Shown: positions 1-8,703, counted from the stretch's first letter. The stretch is DNA of 37,087 bases from an uncultured Oscillospiraceae bacterium (GCA_944385445.1 CALWXF010000020.1:1-37087), one strand, 5' to 3'. The notes: generated by a model not told the origin, from the letters alone. Program-made: numbers and translations.

Positions 1-2
1 CC

Positions 3-1133
3 GGCGCCATCCTCACCGGCGGCCCCGGGGCCATCTTCTGGATGTGGATCATCGCCTTCTTCGGCATGGCCACCATCTACGCCGAGGCCACCCTGGCCAT
101 CCACACCCGGGTCATTGACAAGGACGGCCACATCCACGGCGGCCCGGTGTACTACATCACCACCGCCTTCCGGGGCGCCTTCGGCAAGTTCCTGGCCGGG
201 TTCTTCGCCGTGGCCATCATCCTGGCCCTGGGCTTTATGGGCTGCATGGTGCAGTCCAACTCCATCGGCTCCACCTTCCAGACCGCCTTTGGCATCCCCT
301 CCTGGGTGATGGGCGTGGTGCTGGTGGTCATCTGCGCCTTCATCTTCCTGGGCGGCGTGCAGCGTCTGGCCGCCGTCACCGAGAAGCTGGTGCCCATCAT
401 GGCCGCCATCTTCCTGCTGGGCGCTCTGGCCGTACTGGTGGCCCGCATCGCCTACCTGCCCGAGACCTTCGCCATGATCTTCCGCTACGCCTTCCAGCCC
501 CAGGCCATCATCGGCGGCGGCTTCGGCTACGCCATCAAGACCGCCGTCAGCCAGGGCGCCAAGCGTGGCCTGTTCTCCAATGAGGCGGGCATGGGCTCCA
601 CCCCCCACGCCCACGCCCAGGCCAACGTGAAAGACCCCCACGAGCAGGGCGTGGTGGCCATGGTGGGCGTGTTCATCGACACCTTCGTGGTGCTTACCCT
701 CAACGCCCTGGTGGTCATCTCCACCCTGTACACCTCCGACGGCCCCTTGGCCGGGGGCTATGTGGGAGACATCACCGCCACCCTCAACAGCGCCAACCTG
801 GCCCAGACCGCCTTTGGCACCGTGTTCGGCGCCCACTTCGGGGCCATCTTCGTGGCCATCTGCCTGTTCTTCTTCGCCTTCTCCACCGTGCTGGGCTGGA
901 ACCTGTTCGGCAAGATCAACGTGATGTACCTCTTCGGCAAAAAGGCCGCCCCCGTCTACGGGGTGCTGGCCCTGGTGTTCGTCTTCCTGGGTACCACCAT
1001 GTCCAACGACCTGGTGTGGGGCCTCACCGACCTGTTCAACAACCTCATGGTCATCCCCAACGCCATCGCCCTGTTTGCCCTGTCCTCCATTGTGGTGGGC
1101 ATCGCCAAACGCCGGGGAAACGCCCTGAAATAA
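3..1133 (+). CDS. Alanine/glycine:cation symporter (AGCS family), 5' truncated by window edge
   Basis: This is the C-terminal part of a sodium- or proton-coupled small amino acid importer in the cytoplasmic membrane. The frame is open from base 3, so the start lies outside the window. The visible part begins with GGPGAIFWMWI, the conserved AGCS segment, followed by FFGMATIYAEATLA. Later come the family segments GYAIKTAVSQGAKRGLFSNEAG and many hydrophobic helices. About 377 residues are visible against roughly 450-480 for the family. The protein ends in a basic tail (AKRRGNALK). The next gene has its own promoter and riboswitch, so this is not obviously co-transcribed with it, although both are amino-acid importers. 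Family assignment is secure; the exact substrate (Ala, Gly or another) is not. Confidence 0.9.
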   Translation, partial: GAILTGGPGAIFWMWIIAFFGMATIYAEATLAIHTRVIDKDGHIHGGPVYYITTAFRGAFGKFLAGFFAVAIILALGFMGCMVQSNSIGSTFQTAFGIPSWVMGVVLVVICAFIFLGGVQRLAAVTEKLVPIMAAIFLLGALAVLVARIAYLPETFAMIFRYAFQPQAIIGGGFGYAIKTAVSQGAKRGLFSNEAGMGSTPHAHAQANVKDPHEQGVVAMVGVFIDTFVVLTLNALVVISTLYTSDGPLAGGYVGDITATLNSANLAQTAFGTVFGAHFGAIFVAICLFFFAFSTVLGWNLFGKINVMYLFGKKAAPVYGVLALVFVFLGTTMSNDLVWGLTDLFNNLMVIPNAIALFALSSIVVGIAKRRGNALK

Positions 1134-1206
1134 TGGGAATTTCCCTATAGTTTCCCCGCCCCCCCTCCACTCCCCCGGGCAGGTTTGCCAAAAATCTTCG
1201 GATTGG

Positions 1207-1235
1207 TTGACAATTCTGCCCGGGGGAGATATAAT
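1207..1235 (+). promoter_or_regulatory. Sigma-A promoter of the lysine-riboswitch operon
   Basis: A consensus -35 TTGACA (1207-1212) and -10 TATAAT (1230-1235) are separated by exactly 17 bases. Transcription would start near 1242, about a dozen bases before the riboswitch aptamer. Confidence 0.9.
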
Positions 1236-1253
1236 ACCGCCAAAATGAACCAC

Positions 1254-1416
1254 TGATAGAGGCGCGGTGCCAATGGGTGCCCCACACATAAGCCTGGAAG
1301 GGCGTGGGGTGCGAGGTGTCACCGCCGAAGGGCAAAGGGGCTTCCACCCGCTTTGTGCCTGGGTCGTCGGGAAATACCCGGCGGACTGTCACACCCCCTG
1401 GTGTGAAGCGCTATCA
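1254..1416 (+). promoter_or_regulatory. Lysine riboswitch (L-box) aptamer
   Basis: The leader carries L-box hallmarks in order: GATAGAGGCGCG at the 5' side, a GCCGAAGGGCAAAGGGG segment, CTGGG followed by GGACTGTCAC, and TGTGAAGCGCTATC at the 3' side. P1 closes between TGATAG (1254-1259) and CTATCA (1411-1416). Known L-box RNAs bind lysine and shut off lysine synthesis or uptake genes. Here it lies between a strong promoter and an amino-acid ABC importer, which points to lysine as the transported substrate. Confidence 0.93.
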
Positions 1417-1461
1417 TGGCAAGCCAAAAGTTCCCGTCCCTCTCGTGGGCGGGGGTTTGTT

Positions 1462-1497
1462 GACCATGATCGCATCATGCGGTTCATGGTCTTTTTC
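1462..1497 (+). terminator. Riboswitch-controlled intrinsic terminator
   Basis: GACCATGA (1462-1469) pairs with TCATGGTC (1484-1491), with an inner CGCA/TGCG stem, followed by five T (1492-1496). The 5' arm is also claimed by an antiterminator: ATCATGG (1413-1419), whose first bases are the 3' strand of aptamer P1, is complementary to CCATGAT (1464-1470). Lysine binding stabilises P1, frees the terminator arm and should stop transcription. A small CTATGC/GCATAG hairpin follows at 1497-1512, just before the ribosome site. Confidence 0.88.
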
Positions 1498-1542
1498 TAT
1501 GCCCATGCATAGGAAACACGAGAAAGGAGAGAGGAACCCCCT

Positions 1543-3381
1543 ATGAAACAGAAGCTATTTTCCCTGCTCCTGGCTGTGGCGCTGGTGCTGTCCCTGGCGG
1601 CCTGTACCGCCAGCCCCTCGGACTCCGGCTCCAACGCCCCCTCCAGCCAGGCCCCCACGGCGGACATCCCCGATGTCCCCGACTTCACCGACGTGGACAC
1701 CTCCGCCTTCCTGGAGGACGGCGTGCTCACCGTGGGTATGGAGTGCGCCTACGCCCCCTACAACTGGATGCAGATGGACGACTCCAACGGAGCTGTGCCC
1801 ATCTCCAACGTGCCCGGGTCCTACGCCAACGGCTATGACGTGATGATCGCCAAGCGCATCTGTGACGCCTACGGCTGGGAGCTGGAAGTGGTGTCCAGCG
1901 CCTGGGACTCCCTGACCCCCGCCGTCCAGGCGGGCACCATGGACGCCAACATCGCCGGCCAGTCCATGACCGCCGACCGGATGAAGGAAGTGGACATGGC
2001 TGGCCCCTACTACTACGCCACCATCGTGTGCCTGACCACCAAGGACAGCCCCTACGCCTCCGCCACCTCCATTGCCGACCTGGCCGGGGGCACCTGCACC
2101 GCCCAGTCCGGCACCATCTGGTATGACTCCTGTCTGCCCCAGATCCCCGATGCCAACATCCTGTCCCCCGCCGACAACGCCCCCGCCATGATCATGCAGC
2201 TGCAGACCGGCATGGCCGACTTCATCTGCACCGACATGCCCACCGCCAAGGGCGCCGCCGCCAAGGACGACAACCTGGTGGTGCTGGACTTCTCCGGCAC
2301 CGATGGGGACTTCCAGTTTGAGACCGAGGCCCAGCGGGCGGAGAACGTGAACATCGGCATCTCGGTGAAGAAGGGCAACACCCAGCTCAAGGACGCCATG
2401 GACGCCGTCCTCTCCCAGCTCACAGCGGAGGACTTTGACGCCATCATGGACCAGGCCATCGCCGCCCAGCCCGCCACCGACGGCACCGACGCCAACCTCT
2501 TTGTCAAGCTGGGCCGGGATATGGCCCAGCTGCTGCGGGACTACTACCCCGGCTACCTCAACGGCATCCTCAACACCATCATCCTGGCCGTGGTGGCCAC
2601 CGTCATCGGCTGCATCATCGGCCTGGTGTGCGGCATCTTGAACACCATCCCCTGCGCCAAGCAGGACCCTCTGCCCAAGCGCATCCTGCTCAAGGTCATC
2701 CGGGCCATCGTGCGCATCTATGTGGAGGTGTTCCGTGGCACCCCCATGGTGCTGCAAGCGGTGTTTATCTACTACGGCCTGCCCTACTTCACCAATGGCT
2801 CGGTGGCCTTCCGGGGCACCGAGGGCATCTGGCTGGCCTCCATCCTGGTGGTGTCCATCAACACCGGCGCCTACATGGCCGAGTCGGTGCGTGGCGGTAT
2901 CATCTCCATTGACCCCGGCCAGACCGAGGGCGCCCGGGCCATCGGCATGAACCACTTCCAGGCCATGACCTCGGTGATCCTGCCCCAGGCCATCCGCAAC
3001 ATCATCCCCCAGATCGGCAACAACTTCATCATCAACATCAAGGACACGTCCGTGATGTTTATCATCAGCTTCACCGAGTTCTTCGCCTTCCACCGCTACA
3101 TTGTGGGCGTGAACAACCTGTACTTCCCCTCCGCCGCCATCGAGATGATCGGCTACCTGACCATGACCCTGCTGGCCTCTGCGGCGCTGCGGCTCATTGA
3201 GAAGCGCATGGATGGCTCGGACAACTACGAGCTGGTACAGGTGGATGCCCTGACCATGTCCGCCGGGACCTACAACCACCCCAACCGCACCAATCCCTTT
3301 GATGAAACCAGCGAGGAGAAGCGGGAGCGCATCCGCATGGGCCTGAAAAACCGCAACGGCAGCACGAGAGGAGATCGGTAA
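1543..3381 (+). CDS. Amino-acid ABC transporter, fused substrate-binding lipoprotein and permease (probable lysine importer)
   Basis: A 612-residue fusion of the binding protein and the inner-membrane permease of a polar amino-acid ABC importer. The N-terminus is a lipoprotein signal with lipobox LAAC, Cys21 being the lipidated residue. Residues about 50-305 form a family 3 (SBP_bac_3) domain, e.g. [14 protein letters not shown] and [22 protein letters not shown]. Residues about 325-560 form the HisM/GlnP permease with the EAA-type loop [22 protein letters not shown] charged cytoplasmic tail of about 50 residues ends the protein. Ribosome sites AAAGGAGA and GAGGA lie 7-13 bases ahead of the ATG. 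The L-box leader argues for lysine, although the fold alone would fit any polar amino acid. The ATPase gene follows after one base. Confidence 0.92.
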   Translation: MKQKLFSLLLAVALVLSLAACTASPSDSGSNAPSSQAPTADIPDVPDFTDVDTSAFLEDGVLTVGMECAYAPYNWMQMDDSNGAVPISNVPGSYANGYDVMIAKRICDAYGWELEVVSSAWDSLTPAVQAGTMDANIAGQSMTADRMKEVDMAGPYYYATIVCLTTKDSPYASATSIADLAGGTCTAQSGTIWYDSCLPQIPDANILSPADNAPAMIMQLQTGMADFICTDMPTAKGAAAKDDNLVVLDFSGTDGDFQFETEAQRAENVNIGISVKKGNTQLKDAMDAVLSQLTAEDFDAIMDQAIAAQPATDGTDANLFVKLGRDMAQLLRDYYPGYLNGILNTIILAVVATVIGCIIGLVCGILNTIPCAKQDPLPKRILLKVIRAIVRIYVEVFRGTPMVLQAVFIYYGLPYFTNGSVAFRGTEGIWLASILVVSINTGAYMAESVRGGIISIDPGQTEGARAIGMNHFQAMTSVILPQAIRNIIPQIGNNFIINIKDTSVMFIISFTEFFAFHRYIVGVNNLYFPSAAIEMIGYLTMTLLASAALRLIEKRMDGSDNYELVQVDALTMSAGTYNHPNRTNPFDETSEEKRERIRMGLKNRNGSTRGDR

Positions 3382-3382
3382 T

Positions 3383-4123
3383 ATGAGCGACGCCATTTTA
3401 CAAGTCAAGCACCTGTCCAAGTCCTTTGGCAGCCACGAGGTGCTGAAAGATATCGACTTCACCGTCCGCCCCGGAGACGTGACCTCCATCATCGGCGCCT
3501 CCGGCTCGGGCAAGTCCACCCTGCTGCGGTGCATCAACCTCCTGGAGACCCCCTCCGCCGGAGACATCCTCTTCCACGGAGAGAACATCACCGCCCGGGG
3601 CTTCAACCCCTGCCGCTACCGCTCCCAGGTGGGCATGGTGTTCCAGTCCTTCAACCTGTTCAACAACATGACCGTGCTGGAAAACTGCATGGTGGGCCAG
3701 GTGAAGGTGCTGAAAAAGTCCAAGGCAGAGGCCAAGGAAAACGCCATGAAGTACTTGGAGCAGGTGGGCATGGCCCCCTACATCAACGCCCGGCCCCGGC
3801 AGATTTCCGGCGGCCAGCGCCAGCGTGTGGCCATCGCCCGGGCCCTGGCCATGGAGCCGGAGGTGCTGCTCTTCGACGAGCCCACCTCCGCCCTGGACCC
3901 GGAGATGGTGGGCGAGGTGCTCTCGGTGATGAAGGACCTGGCCTCCCAGGGCATGACCATGCTGGTGGTGACCCACGAGATGGCCTTCGCCCGGGACGTG
4001 TCCAACCATGTGGTGTTCATGGCCGACGGGGTCATCTGCGAGCAGGGCGACCCCAAGGACGTGTTTACCAACCCCCGGCAGACCCGCACCCGGGAGTTTT
4101 TGGCCAGATTCATGGGAGAATAA
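3383..4123 (+). CDS. Amino-acid ABC transporter ATP-binding protein
   Basis: The 246-residue ATPase powers the importer encoded just upstream (one base separates stop and start, ribosome site GAGGAG). Motifs are complete: Walker [10 protein letters not shown] at residues 38-46, Q-loop in [10 protein letters not shown], signature ISGGQRQR, Walker [14 protein letters not shown], and switch histidine in VVTHEM. It belongs to the GlnQ/HisP type and has normal length without a regulatory tail. Transcription ends at a strong intrinsic terminator 7 bases after the stop, so the riboswitch unit is a two-gene operon. Confidence 0.95.
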   Translation: MSDAILQVKHLSKSFGSHEVLKDIDFTVRPGDVTSIIGASGSGKSTLLRCINLLETPSAGDILFHGENITARGFNPCRYRSQVGMVFQSFNLFNNMTVLENCMVGQVKVLKKSKAEAKENAMKYLEQVGMAPYINARPRQISGGQRQRVAIARALAMEPEVLLFDEPTSALDPEMVGEVLSVMKDLASQGMTMLVVTHEMAFARDVSNHVVFMADGVICEQGDPKDVFTNPRQTRTREFLARFMGE

Positions 4124-4129
4124 GGCATA

Positions 4130-4168
4130 CAGGCGTGTTGCACCAAAAGCAACACGCCTGTTTTTTTG
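4130..4168 (+). terminator. Intrinsic terminator of the ABC importer operon
   Basis: A perfect 12-base-pair stem, CAGGCGTGTTGC (4130-4141) with GCAACACGCCTG (4149-4160), a 7-base loop, and seven T directly after it. Confidence 0.93.
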
Positions 4169-4191
4169 CATCTCTCCCCCACAGTTCCCCC

Positions 4192-4220
4192 TTGCCAACT
4201 TGGCCGCAATTTAGTACAAT
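4192..4220 (+). promoter_or_regulatory. Promoter of the YheO-type regulator
   Basis: TTGCCA (4192-4197), 17 bases, TACAAT (4215-4220), about 37 bases before the start codon. Confidence 0.7.
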
Positions 4221-4256
4221 AAAGGTTGACAGTTTGTAAAGAAGGAGAGCTTCCAT

Positions 4257-4895
4257 ATGACCAGAGATGAAGCCTTTGAATTTTTAGACCGCACCGCCCG
4301 GGGCATTGCCGAGATGTTCGGCTCCTCCTGTGAGACCCTGGTGCACGACATGGGAGTCCCCTCCCACCCCATTTTGTCCATCTATAACGGCCATGTCTCC
4401 GGCCGGGAGGTGGGCTCCACCATGGACATCCTGGGCATCGGCCTGGAGCTGGACGCCGACTCTTCGGTGACAGATTTTGTCAACCTTGCCGCCACCACCC
4501 CCGACGGACGCCAGACCAAATCCTCCACCTTCCACATGATCGGGGAGGACTACAACCTGGCCCTGGGCATCAACTTTGACTACACCTCTCTGGTGTTTGC
4601 AAACCGGATTCTGGTGGACCTGATGAGCGCCAGCTCGGACTTGCAGTCCGCCCTGTGGCAGGAGGGGGACTCCAAGCAGTTGGCCGACCTCTTCGAGCGG
4701 TGCCTGGCCGCCCTGGGCAAGCCGGTGGACGCTCTGAACAAGAAGGACCGCCTGCGCATGATCGCCATGCTGGAGCAGAAAAACGCCTTCTCCTTCCGCA
4801 AGTCGGTGCCCTATGTGGCCAAGCACCTGGGGGTGTCCCGGTACACGGTGTACAAGTACCTGGGCGAGCTGGCCGAGCACAGCGAGGAGGAATAG
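4257..4895 (+). CDS. YheO/DauR-type transcriptional regulator (PAS-like plus HTH)
   Basis: A 212-residue cytoplasmic regulator. The N-terminal half (about residues 10-125) matches the YheO PAS-like domain, with CETLVHDMGVPSHPILSIYNGHVSGREVGS and later NLALGINFDYT. The C-terminus (about 150-205) is the family HTH, seen in GVSRYTVYKYLGEL. In this family the PAS-like domain senses a small ligand; DauR controls D-amino-acid catabolism in another phylum. The gene is monocistronic, with its own promoter and ribosome site GAAGGAGAG. Its position between an amino-acid importer and a peptidase makes an amino-acid or peptide signal plausible, which is inference. Confidence 0.85.
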   Translation: MTRDEAFEFLDRTARGIAEMFGSSCETLVHDMGVPSHPILSIYNGHVSGREVGSTMDILGIGLELDADSSVTDFVNLAATTPDGRQTKSSTFHMIGEDYNLALGINFDYTSLVFANRILVDLMSASSDLQSALWQEGDSKQLADLFERCLAALGKPVDALNKKDRLRMIAMLEQKNAFSFRKSVPYVAKHLGVSRYTVYKYLGELAEHSEEE

Positions 4896-4944
4896 CCTCC
4901 CTTGTGTAAAGGGAGGTGGCTGCCCGTAGGGCAGACGGAGGGAT
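4896..4944. repeat. Extragenic dyad element, CCTCCCTT/AAGGGAGG type
   Basis: Directly after the stop codon, CCTCCCTT (4896-4903) pairs with AAGGGAGG (4909-4916), and TGCCC/GGGCA follows (4921-4933), then ACGGAGGGATT. From memory this resembles a short interspersed element scattered between genes in gut Clostridia. Only one copy occurs in this window, so its repeat status is unverified. It has no T tract and is a poor intrinsic terminator. Confidence 0.5.
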
Positions 4945-4971
4945 TGCCCCCCTATCTTCCCCTTTCTTCCC

Positions 4972-5000
4972 TTGTTTTTTCCGCCCTGGTGGGCTACAAT
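4972..5000 (+). promoter_or_regulatory. Promoter of the M20 dipeptidase
   Basis: TTGTTT (4972-4977), 17 bases, TACAAT (4995-5000). Confidence 0.6.
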
Positions 5001-5043
5001 GTGGAATAGTTGTACATTTGTTTACATAAGGAGATCATGCATC

Positions 5044-6447
5044 ATGTATCGTGAACAGTTAGAAGCGTATTTTCAGGACAAGCAGGACATGCTGGTGGAC
5101 GCTGTGTGCCGCCTGGTGTCCATTGACAGTGTAGAGGGGGAGCCCGCTCCCGGCGCTCCCTTTGGCCCCGGCCCCGCCGCCGCTCTCTGCGAGGGTCTGA
5201 AGCTGGCCCAGGAGTGGGGCCTCATCACCCAAAACCACGAGGGCTATGTGGGCACCGCTGACCTGTGTGACAAGGAAGACGCCCTGCACATCCTTGGCCA
5301 CCTGGACGTGGTGGCCCCCGGTGAGGGCTGGACCGTCACCCAGCCCTACCAGCCCAAGGTGGTGGACGGCCTCATCTATGGCCGTGGCACCGACGACGAC
5401 AAGGGCCCTGTGGTGGCCTCTCTGCTGGCCATGAAGGCGGTGAAGGACCTGGGGGTGCCCCTGAAGTCCAACTGCCGCCTCATCATGGGCACCAACGAGG
5501 AGAGCGGCTCCGGGGACATCGCCTGGTACTTTGCCCGCCACCCCTTCGCCCCCGCCACCTTCTCCCCCGACTCCGGCTACCCCGTCATCAACACCGAGAA
5601 GGGCGGCTTGAAGCCCACCTTCTCCCGCTCCTGGCCCGTCCAGGAGGCTCTGCCCCGGGTGAAGTGGCTCCACGGCGGCTTCCGCATCAATGTGCTCCCC
5701 GGTGACGCCGAGGCGGCGGTGGAGGGGCTCACCCTCCACGACGTGCACCCCTTCGCCCGGGACATCACCGCCCGCACCGGCATCACCTTCACCTGCACCA
5801 GCCAGGACGGCTGCACCGTCATCCACGCCAAGGGCGAGGGCAGCCACGCCGCCTGGCCTGAGGGGGGCAACAACGCCGTCACCGGACTCATCGCCCTGCT
5901 GTGCGCCCTGCCTCTGGCCGACGGCCCCTGCAAGGAGGCCCTGAACCAGCTCAACACCCTGCTCCCCCACGGGGACTACCACGGCCGGGCCCTGGGCATC
6001 GCCCAGTCCGAGCCCATCGCCGGGGATTTGACCGTGGCCTTCACCCTGCTGGAGGTCACCGAGACCGGACTCACCGGCCGCTTTGACTCCCGGGTGCCCC
6101 TGTGCGCCACCCGTGAGAACTGTGAGAACGTGGCCCGGGCCGCCTTTGAACAGAGCGGCTTCACCTTCGAGGGCGAGCAGGAGGAGGCCCACCACACCCC
6201 CGCCGACTCCCCCTTTGTGCAGACGCTGCTGAAGCGGTACGAGGAGTACACGGGGCAAAAGGGCGAGTGCCTATCCACCGGCGGCGGCACCTACGTCCAC
6301 GAGATTCCCGGCGGCGTGGCCTTCGGCTGCACCATGCCCGGGTTTGACACCCACCTCCACGGGGCGGACGAGCGGGTGAAGATTGCCGATCTGATGTTGT
6401 CGGCCAAGCTCTTTGCCCACATTATTCTGGACATGTGCGCTGAATAA
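5044..6447 (+). CDS. pepV: M20 family metallo-dipeptidase, PepV/Sapep type
   Basis: A 467-residue cytoplasmic zinc dipeptidase that removes N-terminal residues from dipeptides. The ATG at 5044 was chosen because AAGGAG (5028-5033) lies 10 bases upstream; the longer frame from 4972 would run through the promoter. Metal and catalytic residues are in place: H86 and D88 in GHLDVV, D117-D119 in GRGTDDDKGP, the E152-E153 pair in TNEESGS, D176 in PDSGYP, and H439 in LHGADE. These positions closely match my memory of Lactobacillus PepV numbering (H87, D119, E153/E154, D177, H439), so the enzyme is probably active and has the usual inserted lid domain. It may recycle peptides next to the amino-acid transport genes. 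Confidence 0.92.
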   Translation: MYREQLEAYFQDKQDMLVDAVCRLVSIDSVEGEPAPGAPFGPGPAAALCEGLKLAQEWGLITQNHEGYVGTADLCDKEDALHILGHLDVVAPGEGWTVTQPYQPKVVDGLIYGRGTDDDKGPVVASLLAMKAVKDLGVPLKSNCRLIMGTNEESGSGDIAWYFARHPFAPATFSPDSGYPVINTEKGGLKPTFSRSWPVQEALPRVKWLHGGFRINVLPGDAEAAVEGLTLHDVHPFARDITARTGITFTCTSQDGCTVIHAKGEGSHAAWPEGGNNAVTGLIALLCALPLADGPCKEALNQLNTLLPHGDYHGRALGIAQSEPIAGDLTVAFTLLEVTETGLTGRFDSRVPLCATRENCENVARAAFEQSGFTFEGEQEEAHHTPADSPFVQTLLKRYEEYTGQKGECLSTGGGTYVHEIPGGVAFGCTMPGFDTHLHGADERVKIADLMLSAKLFAHIILDMCAE

Positions 6448-6453
6448 CCTTCT

Positions 6454-6490
6454 GGGGCCGCTGCACCATGCAGCGGCCCCGTTGTTTTTT
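6454..6490 (+). terminator. Intrinsic terminator after the dipeptidase
   Basis: GGGGCCGCTGCA (6454-6465) pairs perfectly with TGCAGCGGCCCC (6469-6480), followed by GTTGTTTTTT. Confidence 0.92.
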
Positions 6491-7140
6491 CGGCGCACCA
6501 GAAAGAAGTTTTTCCTTCTTTTAACGCCAAAATTAGGCTTGCCAGCCGGGGTTTGCTCCGCAGGGTGACTTTCTGCCGCCAGAAAGTCACCAAAGACCGC
6601 CAAAGGCGGGGCCTTCCCCCGCCTTGTGGAATCCACCCCGCCGGTACTGGATGCGCCTGCTTCCTCCTTGTTTCGGCCCTGGTTCTGGTGCGGTCACATG
6701 GATGGCGTAAAAATTCTACCGAACGTGCCTGCTCCTCTGTGTGGTTTTTCTTCTATTGTCAGGGCCTTACTCTGGTGAGCCGCTGTTCCCAGCGATCAGA
6801 AGCTTGGCTCCCGGCGGCGGGAACGCCGCTGCACCAAGGCAGGCCCGGAGGTGAAAACCGCCCAGCCATAGGGCCAGCTGCCCCGTGTGGCCTGGTGTGG
6901 TGGCACAAACAGGGGCCACAGCAAGGGTGACGGGCCGAATTTAGGCTTGACGCAGGGACAGCCTCGTACCCAAGGGAGGTCCTTAGGGGGGAACGCCCTA
7001 AGTGGCTTTTCGTCCATTTTGGCCACTCAAAATGGACCCCAGCGGAGCGTCCCCACCGGGGGCGCTGGTTTCCTCCCGAGAAATCGGAGAAGAAACCGCC
7101 AGGCAAAGAATTGCACCATTCTTCCCTGGCCCTTGTCAGG
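6491..7140. other. 650-base non-coding stretch rich in perfect hairpins
   Basis: No convincing gene is present; the open frames are short and of odd composition. The stretch holds several dyads: GTGACTTTCTG/CAGAAAGTCAC (6565-6590, loop of 4), AGGCGGG/CCCGCCT (about 6604-6624), CTTAGGG/CCCTAAG (6982-7002), AGTGGC/GCCACT (7001-7027), GTCCATTTT/AAAATGGAC (7012-7037) and CCAGCG/CGCTGG (7039-7068). The AGTGGC and GTCCATTTT pairings overlap, so they would be alternative structures. It may be a composite of extragenic repeats. Confidence 0.55.
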
Positions 7141-7146
7141 TGGATG

Positions 7147-7155
7147 TGGTACAAT
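7147..7155 (+). promoter_or_regulatory. Extended -10 promoter of the DUF308 gene
   Basis: TGG followed by TACAAT (7150-7155) gives an extended -10 (TGnTACAAT). No good -35 lies at 17 bases; a TTGTCA at 7133 is too close. Tentative. Confidence 0.4.
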
Positions 7156-7206
7156 GAACTTAGATCTGCGGCCCGCCCGTTTGCGGGCCATTGAGGAGGT
7201 CATATT

Positions 7207-7737
7207 ATGTTCAACTACTTCTGGTCCCGCAACGCCTCGGTGGGCATGGCGGTGCTCTACATCGCCCTGGGCCTGCCTCTGGTCCTCTTCCCCGCCGCCG
7301 TGGGCACCGCCTTCGTCTGGGCTCTGGCCATCGGCTGCGCCGTGTACGCTCTGCCCCACCTCATTCGCTACCTCCAGGGCCGGAAGGTGGGCCAGTCCTT
7401 CGGAGGCGACCTGTTTCTCACCGTTTTACCCCTGTTCTTCGCCCTGTTCGCCCTCTTCCGCCCCCATGTGATCCTCTCCTTCCTCCCCTTCGTGCTGGGC
7501 GCTCTGCTGCTCATGGACGGGGTGGGAAAGCTGCCCCTGATGCTGGCGGCCATCCAGGACCACGCCCCCGGCCTGGCCTTCTGTGTCATCTCCACCCTGG
7601 TGCCCCTGATTGGAGGCCTGCTGCTCATCGTCAACCCCTTCCAGGCCGCCCAGATGGTCATTATGGTCTTTGGCATCGGCCTCATTGTGGACGGCATCGG
7701 CGACCTCATCACCGCCCTGTCCGCCCGTCACCCCTGA
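7207..7737 (+). CDS. DUF308/HdeD-like integral membrane protein
   Basis: A 176-residue protein with about six transmembrane segments in three hairpin pairs, as in the DUF308 (HdeD-related) family: GMAVLYIALGLPLVLFP, AFVWALAIGCAVYALP, LFLTVLPLFFALFALF, ILSFLPFVLGALLLMDG, FCVISTLVPLIGGLLLIV and MVFGIGLIVDGIGDLI. GAGGAGG lies 8 bases before the ATG. HdeD is linked to acid resistance in enterobacteria, but the role in Firmicutes is unknown. The esterase gene starts 18 bases after the stop, so the two are probably co-transcribed. Confidence 0.75.
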   Translation: MFNYFWSRNASVGMAVLYIALGLPLVLFPAAVGTAFVWALAIGCAVYALPHLIRYLQGRKVGQSFGGDLFLTVLPLFFALFALFRPHVILSFLPFVLGALLLMDGVGKLPLMLAAIQDHAPGLAFCVISTLVPLIGGLLLIVNPFQAAQMVIMVFGIGLIVDGIGDLITALSARHP

Positions 7738-7755
7738 TACCCGGAGGTCTCTTCC

Positions 7756-8700
7756 ATGAAATACCACTCCCTGCTCCCCCGAGAGCGTGCCGAGCGGCTG
7801 AACAAACGCCTCACCGAGGGCATGATGGCCGCTTTGAAAACCATCCACTCCGCCACCTCCCCCGACTCCATGGACCCCGCCGACCTGAACCGTCAGCGCA
7901 GGGGCCAGGAAGTGCTGGGGCGGCTGGCCTCTCCCCCCATCGGCTTTAGCTGGGAGCCCTTTACCCATCACCAGATGTCCATGGCCTGGGTGCGCCCGGA
8001 GCGGGGCCACCAGCGGCGGCGGGTCATTCTCTACTGCCACGGCGGCGGCTACACCAGCGGCAATCTGGGCTATGCCCGGGTGCTGGCCGCCAAGCTCTCC
8101 GCCGCCACCGGCTGTGAGACCCTGGCCTTCCAGTACCGTCTGGCCCCGGAACACCCCTACCCTGCCGCCTTAGAGGACGCCCTCACCGCCTGGGACTACC
8201 TGATGCACCTGGGGTATGGCGCCCGGGACGTGATTGTGGCCGGGGACTCCGCCGGGGGCAACCTGGCTTTGGAGCTGGCCTTGAAGCTGAAGGAGACCGG
8301 GCGGTTCCTGCCCGGGCGGCTGGTGCTCTTCTCCCCCTGGACCGACCTCACCGCCTCCGGGGAGTCTTACCAGACCGCCCGAGACCTGGACCCCATGATT
8401 ACCATGGACTACATTCAGGCGGTGCGCTCCGCCTATGCCCCCAAGGGCAACTGGGCCGACCCCCACCTGTCCCCCCTCTTTGCCGACCTCCACGGCTTCC
8501 CCCCCACCCTCATCCATGTGGGGGAACGGGAACTTCTCCGGGACGACTCCACCGCCCTGGCCCAACGGCTGCGGGAGGCGGAGGTGCCCTGCGTCATCCG
8601 CACCTGGCCGGACATGTGGCATGTGTTCCAGATGTTCCCCCTGAAAAGCGCCGGGGAGGCCATGGAACATGTGGCAACCTTCCTGCAACGCTACGATTAA
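7756..8700 (+). CDS. Alpha/beta hydrolase, hormone-sensitive lipase family (acetyl-esterase-like)
   Basis: A 314-residue cytoplasmic esterase or lipase. The oxyanion-hole motif HGGGY is at residues 95-99, the nucleophile S165 lies in GDSAGGN and the catalytic histidine is H289 in DMWHVF. The catalytic acid position reads VGERELLRDD; where this family normally has Asp there is E259, with nearby aspartates as alternatives. FQYRLAPEHPYPAALED is the typical strand-helix of the family. Start supported by GGAGG about 10 bases upstream. It sits behind the DUF308 gene and is followed by a strong terminator. The natural ester is unknown. Confidence 0.88.
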   Translation: MKYHSLLPRERAERLNKRLTEGMMAALKTIHSATSPDSMDPADLNRQRRGQEVLGRLASPPIGFSWEPFTHHQMSMAWVRPERGHQRRRVILYCHGGGYTSGNLGYARVLAAKLSAATGCETLAFQYRLAPEHPYPAALEDALTAWDYLMHLGYGARDVIVAGDSAGGNLALELALKLKETGRFLPGRLVLFSPWTDLTASGESYQTARDLDPMITMDYIQAVRSAYAPKGNWADPHLSPLFADLHGFPPTLIHVGERELLRDDSTALAQRLREAEVPCVIRTWPDMWHVFQMFPLKSAGEAMEHVATFLQRYD

Positions 8701-8703
8701 AAA

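Noticed and set aside
1555-3606. A 683-codon minus-strand frame opposite the ABC importer
   Set aside because: Low-complexity Gly/Val/His translation, antisense to a well-supported gene under its own riboswitch.
4225-4230. TTGACA as an alternative -35 for the YheO-type gene
   Set aside because: No -10 box fits within 16-18 bases before the start codon, while TTGCCA/TACAAT just upstream does.
7133-7155. TTGTCA and TACAAT as a -35/-10 pair for the DUF308 gene
   Set aside because: The spacer is only 11 bases; an extended -10 is more likely.
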